Assembly (NCBI RefSeq): GCF_000524195.1
Contig: NW_020170527.1
Coordinates: 32,344-58,238, forward strand
Length of the DNA: 25,895 nucleotides
Reading direction: 5' to 3'
Source: Echinococcus granulosus
Lineage: Eukaryota; Platyhelminthes; Cestoda; Cyclophyllidea; Taeniidae
Positions within the stretch are counted from its first letter, which is position 1. Every line of letters starts with the position of its first letter. This document shows positions 11,593-22,451 of this stretch, in pieces. The notes beneath the pieces were generated by a model. It had not been told where the DNA came from, searched no databases, and saw only the letters and a program-made list of their open reading frames with translations. A program made the translations under genes and the position numbers.

Positions 11593-11726
11593 AGCACCTG
11601 AATTGCCAAGGATCACTATTTTTTCTCTGCGTTGGGGAACCAGAAAGCATTAGGAAATTGGAATCGCTGCGGAGTAAAAGTGCGCGATTGCCTTTCATTG
11701 CACGACTGATGATGGTGCTTAGACAG
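11593..11726 (+). CDS. Weak candidate exon
   Basis: Acceptor agcctccaccctttag and donor AGACAG/GTACAG enclose two bases plus 44 open codons (HLNCQGSLFFLCVGEPESIR, then KLESLRSKSARLPFIARLMM). The opposite strand is also open across this stretch, which lowers confidence. No family is recognised. Confidence 0.22.
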
Positions 11727-13279
11727 GTACAGTCACTGCATTTTAGTGTGCGGCAGTTCGCATATTCCTCCTTCATTAATCACCACCGGTGGTAGGTGGG
11801 GAAAGGGTGGGAACGTAAGTAGACTATAAGTGAGTTTCGTAGTATGTATTCTCTCAAGTGAGTTTGATCGGCAAAAAGAACTTTAGGCTAATTGGCTGTT
11901 ACAAGTCATTGGAGAAATCGTGTAGACCCCAATTGCTGAGAGGGAAAACGGCAAAGGATGGACTGCTGTGGATAAAACATTGCCCACTCACAGAATGGAT
12001 AGTTTCATGTCTCTGTAGGTGGGCACAAACCACAAAGGATTTCTTCCCTTTCTGCTACGGTAGGGGAGAATTTGTATAACTCATTCAGCTTCGCCTATTT
12101 TGCAGCTTAATCGGAGTGGACTGAGCAAGTAATGCAGCCCACGCTGTTCCAAAGTTCTCCTTCCTAGTGCTAAGCACATGCCATCACTTTAACTACAAAA
12201 AGATTGACAGGGTTTAGAATTTCGCTGCGTGGGCTAGTGTGGCATTGAGGAAATTTCTCCGTACTCTGAGGCGAAACGCATGTGACGTGGGAAGTTCGGA
12301 CAACGAGATTTCTATATCATGCGCATCTGGATAGTCTGTTGCTACTCATCCGCATAACATGAGACATGCAGTTTAGGCAACAATTCAGGTGAACAGGAGA
12401 ACTTCAACGAATGATAATGGGTGCACTAAAACTAACAAATGCGTCCCTGATTCGGCTACCTTTCTCTGCAAGACCTCACGACCCCATTAAGCTAATTTTT
12501 AGATCAAATCTTGTATACAGGCTCAAGATAAATGAATTCAGACTCTCTTTGGAGCTCACCGTGCTTCACAATGCTTCTGTTGCACCAATCGAGTAGGCGG
12601 CAACGCTTTTGCCATTGAAAGCTGGCGAACCCCCACAGGTTGTTCATTGTAGACAAAAGTGCCAGAAATGCTAGAGTTCAGGAGGCCAGGTAGCACCGCA
12701 TAACGAAAGTTCATTGCACTTCTCGTGCCAGCCTAGTAAGGGTGTCAACCTTGTCATGCATGATGCAACTGCCCGCATTTTGAATTCCGGCAACCACGTA
12801 ACATCGACTTTGTGAGAGGGAACCGAACCCATCACTCTATGGGGCCTACTAGGGTAAGAAGAGTGGTTTGTAGTCGCTCACCGTAAGTGGACTCTTACAG
12901 CTGGAGGAACTTATGATTGCTTACTTATTCCCAAGCCAAAATAACATTATAAGTCCCATTATTTATGACCTATGGCTCTCTTCCCAATTCTCTGAGGTAC
13001 CATACACGAATGCCCTTCGATTGTGGTTATGATATGGCTGTACCGTCCAGTAAGTGGGCGCATATACAACGATTATTTCTCCGATTGGCGTCCAAACCCG
13101 CCAATCAGATGCGCATGATTGACTTCCGTGCAGTGACTGGATGCATGCAGATTGAAATAGCCTGCGGGCAGAATGAAAGATGGAGGGTCCGACGAGTTGG
13201 AGTTCGTTCAACGGTACAATAACCTTTCAAGACGGGGTTCCCGTAGGTCATAGCTGGCTTCCCTATAAAACGACGATGG
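11727..13279. other. No supported gene
   Basis: Overlapping open frames on both strands at 12963-13222 look protein-like, but each is only 82-85 codons. A donor-like GTAAGT inside the plus frame near 13050 would cut it to about 29 codons. I could not build an exon pair. Donor-like sites near 12850 and 12884 have no partners. Confidence 0.35.
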
Positions 13280-14262
13280 GTACTTGTTTTATTTACATGG
13301 ACATTTATCCAATGGCGGATAGAGGCAACTCTGTTTCATACACTCACCACACCAATACAGTTTCCCGAAAATACTTATCATTCCAGCCTTGATATTTGTG
13401 TTCCGAAATACTTCTACCTTCATAAAGGCTCATTTCATCTCTTGCCTCAAGATTGCACAGGAATGAGTGTACCTTGTACCTGGTTGGACAGCACCCATCC
13501 CTGAGTTTACGCATTCTCGGCGCCTGAAAACGACTTTACGTATGACGTTGGTCTCAAAAGCTACCCAAACAGAAGCTGCCGGATCCGCTCGATGTATTAT
13601 TATCGGAAATAAACGCGTAAACCATACTTATATTTGTTTGTTATACTTGTCGTAGTTCTGCTATTGTTCCCTCTTTTAATAATGTCACATGGTGTGATAC
13701 ATTTCAATGTGGCACTGCGACTACATCGCTTTGACAAAGCTGTGTTCTACATTCTTTGCAATGCTTAAGTGCTAACAGGGTGCGAACTCTATCCCAAAAC
13801 ACTAAGAGGCAAAAGTGTTAACTGACCTCGCCTCCTCATCAGTTGATAAAATGTGAAAGACAAAATTGGTGAAATTTAGTACCTGATGGTAAAGTGATTT
13901 CTTTTAATTGGTAAAGCTTGTAGGACCACGTTATTTGGTAAGAAACGTAGACTCTGCCACTTAAGGCGTCTTGGTCCGTCAGTAGCTCCTCTAAATGATG
14001 GGTGGTAACTTCGTTAGTGTGTGCTAGGAGGACACTAACTTTCAGCACGCTATTAACCCCCAACGGAAAGCATGGTGTTTCAAGTGCTTGAGCGACTTCT
14101 TGAGGGCGAAATAGTAAAACAAACAGCTTCCCCCCTAGGACTCTCGTTCTAGATTTGGTTCACAATACCCCAACTTTGACATCTTTGGTTTAAGATGTCC
14201 TTCACATTACTATGCCAGGTTCACCGACCACGCCCTAGTTCAGGCCGATTTTTAGGATCGTT
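13280..14262 (+). repeat. Tandem duplication of about 980 bases, unit 1
   Basis: This unit matches 14263-15242 at an offset of about 980 bases. Matching blocks include accttcataaaggctcat, gtgtaccttgtacctggttg, ttaattggtaaagcttg and gaccacgccctagttc. The best parts look roughly 90% alike by eye. Orientation is given only relative to unit 2. No open frame is kept in both units: the minus-strand frame at 13839-14063 is broken in unit 2 and the one at 14370-14714 is broken in unit 1, so neither looks coding. The left edge is gradual and could lie within 50 bases of that given. Confidence 0.85.
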
Positions 14263-15242
14263 TCTACTCTCAATGATGGAGTCACATCCCATCGCCCTTT
14301 CGAGGGGACTCTATTTCGAGCACTAATCACACCAACAGATTTTTTTCGAAAATGCTTACTGTTTCAGCCCTAATGTTTGTGTTCCAAAATATTCCTACCT
14401 TCATAAAGGCTCATCTCATCACTTGCCTCAAGGCTGCACAGGAATGCGTGTACCTTGTACCTGGTTGAACAGCACCTATCCCTGAGTTTACGCATTCTTG
14501 GCGCCTGACAATGAATTCTCATATGATTTTGGTCTTGAGAGCTACCTAAACAGAAGCTGCTAGATAAGTTCGACATAATACTATTGAGAGTAAACCCATA
14601 AACCATACGTTTGCTTGTTGCGCTTCTCGTAGGTCTGCTAATGTTCTCTCTTTTACTAGTATCATATGCAGTATTGCGTTTTAATGCGGCAATATGACTA
14701 CATCGATTTGACAAAGCCGTGTTTTAAATTCTCTGCAATACTTAAATGCTAACATAATGCGAACTCTAGCCCAAAACACTAAAAAGCAAAATTGTTAACT
14801 GACATCGCCCCTCATCAGTTGGTGAAAAGTGAAAGACAAAATAATTACAATTAAGTATCTGATGGTAAACCAATTTCTTTTAATTGGTAAAGCTTGCAGG
14901 ACCACTTCATTTGGTAGGAAACGTAGAATCTGCTACTTAAAGCGTCTTGGTCCGTCGGTAGCTCCTCTAAATAATAGGTTGTAGCTTCGTTAGTGTGTAC
15001 TTCATGGAGACCAACTTTCAGCAAGCCATTAACCTTTAACCGGAACCATAGTGTTTCAAGTGTTTAAGAGACTCCTTGAGGGGAAAGTAGCAAAGCAAAT
15101 AGCTTCTCCTCTATAACCATCGTTCTAGATTTGGTTCACAATACCTTAACTTTAACATCTTCGGTCCAAGATGCCCTTCACACCACTAGACCAAGTGCAT
15201 CGACCACGCCCTAGTTCGGGCCGACTTTTAGGACCGCTTTGA
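14263..15242 (+). repeat. Tandem duplication of about 980 bases, unit 2
   Basis: Second unit, directly abutting the first and ending just after gggccgacttttaggaccgc. Homology stops abruptly at 15242. The divergence between the units indicates an old duplication. It bears no resemblance to the A/B/C family and no recognised element type. Confidence 0.85.
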
Positions 15243-16930
15243 ATTATCGAAACAAAAAATTATTATGTTTGAATGAAAATGTAAATGAGCTTCTGCTTTA
15301 TTGCGGTTTTGGTTCCCATAGACGAAGGGAGCCCGTGATTAGAGGCATGGCTACTAGAATAACTCATACGAGTATAAGTGAGTTTATTAAGTAGTCTGTG
15401 ATCTTGGGATACCTTCTTCAATTGAACTGCTGCAGATGCCCTTATTTATTTTTGTCAACCAAACTGAGGAGCGATTTGCAAGCATTATACACCCAATTAA
15501 TTATTTTACCTTATCTTAAGCACGACCGCTTACGTGATAGAAGATTTAGTACCTATGACATGGCTTTGTTACCCAGTTTACAACATCTTCGTTAAATAGT
15601 ATCTATTCCACCACCTTGAAAACGGGTCTTCCAAATACTGAAGACAGCATCATGTCACAGCAATTGTAATTATGGAGGAAGTAGGAATGCCGGCATTATT
15701 CAATACTGCATTATCATTTTCTAATGCGCCGACTATATTGGATTTTTGGCCAATTAAGTCATTTTTCTCCCAAATACTATGACAACGTGCCACACGTCCC
15801 TTCGCACGCTGTTTCCGACGTTAACGCTTTATACTAAAATTTCAAAGTGGTACACTTTCAGTGGTTTGAGAGGGAATGATGCTGTAAAACAAGATTTATC
15901 AAATTACGATGGAAGCACCCTATGTTATTACTTCATGAATTTCCCATTTCCGGCATCTCAGACTTATTCGATTAGATAAACATTTTGCGGAACCTTAATC
16001 ATAAGAGGGAAAAATCGTCCTCATAGCCATGATTTTAGGAGTAAGGAGTTAAAACGCAACGGTATTTAAGGAAGGTAGCTTTTCGAAGTGCTAAGTAGGC
16101 AGTGAATTGCTGAGACAGTTCGTTGAGGAGCTCCTTCAGCACTCGCAGGAAGACTTATTGTGTAAAAACCACGGCAAACTAAACTAATTAGAGCGTATTC
16201 TGCGTGTCTGAGGGACCGATCACAGAACTGCTCAATCATCTCATAGTAAAATGAATAGGCCTGTTCATGGCATCAAGTGTAGTGCTCTGCACGGTGTTAT
16301 TTGGTTATTTTACAGATCGTCTGCCTCTAATGCTCTTTTCCACTCAATTTACCCAGTCGCAACTAATCCAAGACTGTTATTTTTTTCTCAAAAGCTTTTC
16401 ACAACACAGTAATGACTTCCTCACACGCACATCAAAACAAATCATGGGAGTTTATGCAAGGTAGTGGCGCCGATCCTGATAAACTTAAGCGCATATCAAC
16501 TATCCCCAGACGAGAGCCTTCAAATATGCAACATATTGATTGTTATTTATGCATTTTATGAATATTATCAATTGTGAAAGACTCCTGAAACTTTGTAGAG
16601 AAGGAGCAACTCAAACATTTCAAAACTCAAAAGGCGATTTCCTCTTCTTATTCACTGCCAACTTTGGTAGGCACTGCGATTCCCCTTACTGGCATACAGA
16701 TTAAATTTGAGTGAGAATACACTCTTGAAGGTGTCGTGCAATGCTTTGACTACTTGGTCAACTCAGCATTCCATTTTGCACTTGGGGCTTACTACTGCAC
16801 TTTCAATCGGTGGCATGACCTCCAGCCCTTTAGCCCCCCTGAAAGACTCGGCATGCTACAATTAACAGTAGCACCGCGAAACTTCCCCGAAGATGAAAGG
16901 AGACACAATACTCGGCCACAGTATATGCAT
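15243..16930. other. No supported gene
   Basis: Several frames of 60-75 codons occur at chance level. The frame at 16736-16960 contains a QPFSPPERLG stretch loosely like the RPFSP stretch of repeat family A/B. It may be a scrap of a related element, but the nucleotide match is too weak to claim. Confidence 0.4.
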
Positions 16931-16983
16931 TCAACATACAGTGAGGTTTGGGGGTACTAGTATGGCCCAGAGGCTAACCCATC
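16931..16983 (-). CDS. Candidate last exon of the 17 kb minus-strand gene
   Basis: After the GTAAAG donor at 17023, a 40-base interval ends in the acceptor attgttcctggcag. The two leading bases complete the split codon as Gly. The frame then reads WVSLWAILVPPNLTVC and stops at TGA 16931-16933. Phase matches and a 40-base intron is similar to the neighbouring 65-base one. The exon is short and lies under an opposing open frame (16736-16960), so support is modest. Confidence 0.25.
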
Positions 16984-17023
16984 CTGCCAGGAACAATGAC
17001 TAAGAAACAAATCAGCCCTTTAC

Positions 17024-17655
17024 CGAAACTGACAGTGAGACAATCAACTGAAGCACTGCATGGCCCACCTCCTCCTTTGAGCGTCGTCTTCCGCACTTCC
17101 CTAGGTCGGTCTCCAGTGTCAGCCATCACAACGTACTCAGCGCTGAAAGAACACACCCACGAGGCAAACGTGCTAGTTATCAAATTTGCGTGTATTTGGG
17201 GAGATACTTGACTGCAACTTCATTGATTTGCCTTAGCAATTCAATTGGATCTGCAGCTTCGTCCAGTTTGGAAACTGGATTTATGGACGGGGAATTGTGC
17301 GCGGCGACACGAGTGTCCACAACTGGACGTAGGAACACTGGCCTAAAAGCATAATTATGAAAAGAGAGGATGGGATTGAACATAGGTTAGTGGAGGTAGG
17401 TATTTAAGCCTGTTTCGCCTTACCACTTGGTTCTAGCTTCAGAGCTCCACAGCCACATAACTACCTGGGTTCTCTCTGGCTAGTAGGAAAGTGGAGGAGG
17501 TATCGGGAGCTCACACTATCGGTATCTTCATGAAGGTACACTAGACAGCTCCATAACAAAACATTTCCAAATAGTTCATGACTAGTGTCCCATCCGTCTT
17601 TAGTAGCTTTTCCACAGAACACGTGATTGCAATTGTTGCCGAAGGCAGACATCAT
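17024..17655 (-). CDS. Unrecognised three-exon gene (first exons)
   Basis: Exon 1, 17465-17655, starts with a double ATG shortly downstream of an in-frame stop and runs 63 codons plus two bases to CCCAG/GTAGTT. Exon 2, 17208-17342, follows a strong acceptor (aattatgcttttag), adds one base and reads PVFLRPVVDTRVAAHNS, then LDEAADPIELLRQINEVAV, to donor GTATCT. Exon 3, 17024-17142, follows another strong acceptor (gtgtgttctttcag) after a 65-base intron, supplies the needed single base and reads AEYVVMADTGDRPREVRK to donor GTAAAG. The two introns are 122 and 65 bases. Both junctions keep frame, and all three exons show a strong purine-any-pyrimidine codon rhythm. There is no signal peptide or clear membrane segment. 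If the weak GTATCT donor is not used, exon 2 instead ends at a stop after VKYLPKYTQI. I do not recognise the protein. Confidence 0.45.
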
Positions 17656-18190
17656 TTTCAGCTCTTCTGTTTGGAGTCGTCACTGATCCTCCATCCGTAG
17701 CAGATGCACTTCTTCCGCTCCGTTGAGGTTTATCACTTAGCAGAAGAAATAAGGATAGCTGTCGTTTAAGAGTGGATTCGAGTTGGGACCACTGTCATCG
17801 CCCATAGGCCAGCCTATCAGGCAAAGGTACAATAGATAAGACTCAAAGCAAATCTTCCGTCAAAACTGAGAGTTAAACAAACAACGTATTACACTGCAGT
17901 TAATAGTCATCGCTACAATTGTTCACCGCCAGCATTATCAATGTCATCTAAAATGCGGTTTAAGTAGCAATCCAGTCATGGTATCACCTGTCTTTGAATG
18001 GAATCTAGCAAAAATTTGGTTGCTATGATATTGCGCGGTTGTGAGCTGGAGTAATTCATACCATATTATTTTCGTATGTGTGCATGAGCATGTTTAGTAA
18101 ACGCCGGGCATTTTAAAAGGCAACTTTGAATAAAGAAAGCATAAACTTGCCTAACTTATTCCTTACTCTACTCCAATTTTCCACTTGTAG
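17656..18190. promoter_or_regulatory. Intergenic gap between divergent candidate genes
   Basis: About 535 bases separate the start codon of the minus-strand gene from the first plus-strand exon I can support. No open frame here looks coding. A TTTTAAAAGG stretch near 18112 could be a TATA-like element for the plus strand. The last 30 bases are the pyrimidine tract of the acceptor at 18190. A shared promoter is inferred from the layout only. Confidence 0.2.
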
Positions 18191-18396
18191 AAATTAAAGT
18201 TTCACCCGTGGTAATCAAGAGTGCTGGGACTATATTCAAACTGGGCTCTCTATGTTCCATTGGTGCCTTATCGTCCAATTGCACCACTTCAATCGCCCAA
18301 TTACAGTGCTTACACAGCTCCGTTCACCATCCCCACTCGGGATACACAAGTCCTCTTTATTTCGGAATTGCACTTTTGCCACATCTGAGATACTAG
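18191..18396 (+). CDS. Candidate exon, unrecognised
   Basis: A strong acceptor (ctccaattttccacttgtag) is followed by two phase bases and an open frame reading EIKVSPVVIKSAGTIFKLGS (counting the split first codon), then a Cys- and Ser-rich stretch, with TAG at 18394-18396. The codon rhythm favours this frame in its first half. No strong donor is visible, so it is either a terminal exon or is cut short by a donor I could not choose. Its relation to the exon at 18670 is unknown. Confidence 0.3.
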
Positions 18397-18669
18397 AACG
18401 ATTTTAAGGTTCTTCAAAACAAATTAATGATGCAAACAGAAGAATGGAGTACAGAAGCAAGAAAATCCATCGCATGCAAGTTGTTGCCTTCCTAGAAGAA
18501 GGATGTACCTTTCTGAGATTTCTGATGCACCACGGTTTTAAGCGATATAGTGGATTTAAATTACTCTTGAGAGATCGTTCACCTTGATCCTTTGTTGCGC
18601 CAAATTGTATTGTATGCTTGTTCTAGATGACTCGACTGTTTGAGTCATCCATTGATTGCCCTTGCCTAG

Positions 18670-18844
18670 TGTTCATTTCAACGAGCATTTGGTCGTTGTT
18701 TGTGATTTTTGGAAGCGGATTTTCCACGAATGGTGCATTATTTCGGTCGTACGTTCAGTCTGCTGGATTACCCCAGCCAGACATCTCACCTCCCAATTAT
18801 GTCATGCTTCCTTCATCAACTCACACTGGTGATTGTACAGCCAG
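18670..18844 (+). CDS. Candidate exon with one hydrophobic segment
   Basis: This exon lies between a good acceptor (gattgcccttgcctag) and a strong donor (GCCAG/GTGAGT). It has two leading bases, 57 codons without a stop and two trailing bases. It begins FISTSIWSLFVIFGSGF, hydrophobic enough for a membrane segment, and continues NGALFRSYVQSAGLPQPD, a Pro- and Ser-rich part and THTGDCTA. An inner acceptor at 18715 would remove the hydrophobic part. I do not recognise the family. The next candidate exon at 19226 fits its phase. Confidence 0.38.
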
Positions 18845-19225
18845 GTGAGTTGGCTTACGTTTACAGGTAATTCCATTCTGTTTTGTTTGGAAATTACTCT
18901 GTATTGGCAAATTGGTGTGGGTGCATCTAATACTAGGTGTGGATTTCTTTTTGTGTAAATGAAATAAACTTTACACCCATACTGGCACGTTTAGATACAT
19001 TTGTGCACTATTGAAGTAGAATTTGTGTGTTGATGTATTTGTTTTGCGAAATGGAGTGCATTCATATGTTGGTATATTCTAGTATATTTTTACTGAGTGA
19101 GATGGGATATACATATTTCTCTCACTCCCTACCATGTACCTGCACTCAGTGTTTCACTTCAGTTCTGGTCCAGCTATCATCTCTATTTAAACAATGTGGT
19201 GACACATTTCCGTTTCTCATTCCAG

Positions 19226-19259
19226 AGGTAAATCTGCTAGAATGATGGCTATGCTGTGA
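19226..19259 (+). CDS. Candidate short terminal exon
   Basis: An excellent acceptor (cgtttctcattccag) precedes one base that completes the split codon left at 18844 as Arg. Then come GKSARMMAML and TGA at 19257-19259. The intron would be 381 bases. The support is phase and acceptor strength only, since the coding part is too short to test. Confidence 0.25.
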
Positions 19260-20202
19260 GAGGTGCAAAGCCGCTAACCACAATCTGTGCTTTACACACG
19301 CTGTATTGACACCCAGCTTTGTTTGTTATATGGGTTTCCTCAATTTCGTTGATAGCCAAACTCCGTTTGTGGAATTCTACGTTCTTTCTTCTACTTAAGC
19401 TGCCTCCTTTTGTTATATCCCATAAATGCACGCTATTTTAATGTTCTGCGTTACCAAATTTCGGCGTGTCTTCTCTACCAAAGCGACTCAACTGATGGCC
19501 TGTTGTGCTTTTGTTCTTACATTCTTTGAACCATTCAAAGCGTAAACCATCTGCATTGTGGAGTACTTGAATGCAGGGCTAATGAAAGATAACGATATCT
19601 TATCATCCCTCCCACCAATTACTTCCACAAATTCAATGCCAAATTATTCCACTTGTAATTTAGCAGTGATACGTGATCCTAACATTTCTCCTTCCTGGAA
19701 TTGTAGAGTATTCTTACCAAAATGCGCCCTTATGAGTTAAAATACACCCATATGCATGTTTTACGCAGCTTGCCTGTGTTAAGCTGCCGTTAGTTACAGG
19801 TTTTTGGGATAATCAGGGACTGACTATTTGACTGACTGGGTACTAGTAAATTAATGAGCTGGAAAAGGAAGATGTCACTGGCCTAGTTGTGCAGAGGTCT
19901 CTTGTCCCTGAATGCCTGGCCCAATAGTAACTGCAATTTAGCAAACTCTAGGTAGATCACACGATCGGCAAACTAGGGATAGTAGCTCCAGTTAGCACTT
20001 TGAAACTCATTGTGCGGTCATTGAGAGAGTATGAAAGTATTGAACTCAGTGGCAAATGCTGCACCATTTCCTTTATCCAACTTAATATCAACGCTCAACT
20101 ACTGACGTGAGTTAGTTGCTATACCGATATGAACGAGGAATGTGTAGACTCTCATGTCTGACTTCATGTGTTTGACAGGTAAGTTTCACGGCTTCTTCTG
20201 AG
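19260..20202. other. No supported gene
   Basis: A minus-strand frame at 19249-19431 starts HLWDITKGG, which recalls the end of a WD40 repeat, but it lacks a pyrimidine tract before its only acceptor. A strong plus-strand donor (GACAG/GTAAGT) ends at 20178-20184. Its upstream frame is only MSDFMCLT after a stop. Confidence 0.35.
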
Positions 20203-20350
20203 TGCCCTTCAATGCGCAATACCCTTTCTTGCAAAAGACCATCTGTATCGCCTGTGCTAGATGGAGGTATGAAAAGATCGAAGCAGATGGGAGCGTCACC
20301 TCTCTAACAACCATATTTGGCAGTATGCTGCAGCCAGGAACCAGCCAATC
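20203..20350 (+). CDS. Weak candidate exon, faintly EF-hand-like
   Basis: The frame runs from an AG at 20201-20202 to a strong donor (CAATCA/GTGAGT). It includes RYEKIEADGSVTSLTTIFGS. The EAD-G-x-V-T pattern resembles, loosely, the loop in the 22259 exon, and a helix could follow. An alternative start is the acceptor after ctttcttgcaaaag at 20240. The opposite strand is also open. It could be an upstream exon of the EF-hand-like gene, but an intermediate exon would be needed to fix phase. Confidence 0.2.
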
Positions 20351-20996
20351 AGTGAGTGTTATACGATTGCACTGGCAACGCGATGTGGTATAGAGATGGA
20401 AGCAGATGACACTCCATTGCTTCTCCTTATCCAAGAAGGGGCTGGGGGAGGCAAGTTCATCCTTCTGAGATGATATCCTTTATGGCAGCAGACCATTTAC
20501 CAGGCTCCTTCATGCTAACATTTGATGCTCGTTTATGACTACGCACGGAATTGAATCAGTTCGTCACCTTCGTTTCGGAGATAGGCATTGAATTCGGGGT
20601 CAAGATGGCGGTTTACGGCGTCATCATCATCACCGTACTGTACAGTGTTTGAAGTTGTCAGTAGGCGTGAGAAGGTGGATTTGCCATCATTATTGACAGA
20701 AACTTGAATTCAACCCTACACGCTGTTGCATGCATGCACGCATCAACATGGACGTACAGTCAATATTATATTGCCTATCATCTCGCATCAAGGAATTTTG
20801 TGGTAAAACGCACCATCCAGACACTGTTTAAAAAATTGGCTTAAACTCCCCAATGATGGGTAGATGCTTCATGGCGGTTAAGACATCTTGTTTTGGAGTG
20901 AGCTGAAGAACTGCGTACTAATAACGCTGTGTGCATACTACCTCAACCTCCTCGAATGTCCACGTCACACTTCATGATGGAGTTGCAAGTCGAACC

Positions 20997-21488
20997 ATGG
21001 ATAACAGTAGCGTTTGGATCCACCAAATTAAATTGGAAGAGGGCTCTAGGACAGCGGAAGCGCTCGCCACCAATGGTAATCATTCAACCTTCTGGCTGTT
21101 TACAGAAGTGTCCTAAAATGGGACCAAAATTTGATATAGTCATTTTCTGCTTGAAATTGAATGCTAGTTTGCATATCCTCTCCTTCTCATTACGAATAAA
21201 TTCGCCTTCTATTGTAGTGGTAAGGTGTAACTGCGCTCAATTTTGAACTTGACAAGGTGGCTTGTTAAATCTCAACCGAAAAGTCAAGGTGTAGAGTAGC
21301 ACAAGGAAGTTGACAACCTTTGCATGTTGGAACGGTATAAATGGCAGTCACCAGAGGCCAGGACGACTTCACTTTTGCTACCAGGAAGGCGCAGTAGAGA
21401 TGAAGGAACACATATGGTTATAAAGGCCACTGTAATGCTAAATCGTACTGCTAACTCCTACAACTTCAAATTTGACTTTATTGTCTGA
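20997..21488 (+). CDS. Candidate two-exon small gene, unrecognised
   Basis: ATG at 20997 has a good start context (aaccATGG). Exon 1, 20997-21075, reads [20 protein letters not shown] and on to ATN plus one base before GTAATC. Exon 2, 21385-21488, follows a good acceptor (cttcacttttgctaccag), supplies two bases and reads [18 protein letters not shown] to TGA at 21486-21488. Both parts have a marked coding rhythm, the phases fit and the intron is 309 bases. The product would be about 60 residues, which is short. The donor is not consensus, and the first frame can also run on to TAA at 21114-21116. No family is recognised. Confidence 0.28.
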
Positions 21489-21915
21489 GCAAAGTACTGA
21501 GAGGAAGGTGAATGCATGTGTCCGAAGTGATGCCTTCGAAGGGGGCAAAATCGCATGATGAGATATCGCCTGTAAGACACGATTTATGCGTTCTTATTTG
21601 GATGAAATTGGTACACATTTACAATGCGAAAAAAGTATGACCACTCTCAGATGACGAATCTACAGGAGAGTGCTTGAACTCTGAACCGAGTACTCCTGCC
21701 TCGTAAGATAAATTGCACACCTCTCTACAATGTACTCAGTGTATGGAACCAAAGGGTTTTTTCGTCTTTGCCCCCATTCAGATGGCATTTTTGCATCCGA
21801 ATTGACAACTCATGCACAAAAAGTATTTGGCTAGTGAAATGCAGTCCTGATGTTATTGAATCACTACTCGCCTGTCTGACTAACCTGATGTCCTGGACGT
21901 TCCACGATAGAGGGG

Positions 21916-21935
21916 AAGACGTCACAAGACGTCAC
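21916..21935 (+). repeat. Perfect 10-base tandem repeat containing GACGTC twice
   Basis: AAGACGTCAC occurs twice in a row, so the palindrome GACGTC, the core of CREB/ATF-type sites, is present twice one helical turn apart. It lies about 320 bases before the EF-hand-like exon and may simply be a replication-slippage duplication. Confidence 0.85.
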
Positions 21936-22258
21936 AGCATTACCAACGGAATCAACTATGCACATGCCTAGGACAGCTACCTTTTGCTAGAGTTGTAGCG
22001 CCTTCTTTTGCCATCAAAGGAATAGCGAGTGGAAAAGCTAAATGCTGCTCACAAGCATGCGATTCCGTCGTTATCATCGTCATTGCCTACGTGATATACC
22101 TAAGCACCTCAGCAGTGAATGCATGAACAAATCACAGTCCAGTATCATTTAAAAAAGTTGTTTGTGTGACCAATTCACGCAGTGAGGCAAATGCCACACA
22201 GCTGACGGTTAACAGAGACTCCTGCGTATTCTGTTTAAATTTTAATTCTATTTTTTAG

Positions 22259-22451
22259 GCTTCTATCAGAGGCTGATAGTGATGGAAAGCTCTCGTTCAC
22301 TGTATTGGCGTTGTTTGCTGAATTGGTTCGGATGAAATCTGGTGTTAAATCATTCGAGAAATGGTTGAGTGCGTTTAAAGTATCATCAAAGGCCAAAGGC
22401 TTAATGCAGATGCTGAAATATGATAAAAGGACAAAAAATTATTACACCTAG
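22259..22451 (+). CDS. Terminal exon with a degenerate EF-hand-like motif
   Basis: A textbook acceptor (aattctattttttag) ends at 22258. After one phase base it opens 63 codons ending at TAG 22449-22451. Near the start is LLSEADSDGKLSFTVLALF, which matches the D-x-D-G-x-(I/L)-(S/T)-F core of an EF-hand calcium loop and its exiting helix. The loop is irregular: read on the 12-residue register it has Glu at position 1 and Val at position 12, and read against calmodulin loop 4 it is two residues short. Calcium binding is therefore doubtful. The rest is basic and helical (MKSGVKSFEKWL, MLKYDKRTKNYYT). I do not recognise the family beyond this motif. Upstream exons must lie on the plus strand to the left; the preceding exon should leave two spare bases. 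AATAAA at 23013-23018 is a possible poly(A) signal. A second frame of this exon is also open for about 23 codons, so the reading is probable rather than certain. Confidence 0.5.

Noticed and set aside
12963..13222. Overlapping 82- and 85-codon frames on opposite strands
   Set aside because: Both look protein-like but cannot both be coding. Neither has supporting splice sites that extend it.
19249..19431. WD40-like HLWDITKGG frame on the minus strand
   Set aside because: Only one short motif, no good acceptor and no further repeat unit nearby.
20179..20202. 24-base intron joining MSDFMCLT to the exon at 20203 in phase
   Set aside because: Too short for a normal spliceosomal intron, so the phase match is probably chance.
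22150..22210. Minus-strand LCGICLTA followed by a stop, after an acceptor, as an alternative fucosyltransferase end
   Set aside because: The Cys-x-x-Cys is attractive, but the exon is eight codons and 2.4 kb away. The candidate at 24486-24542 is closer and better formed.
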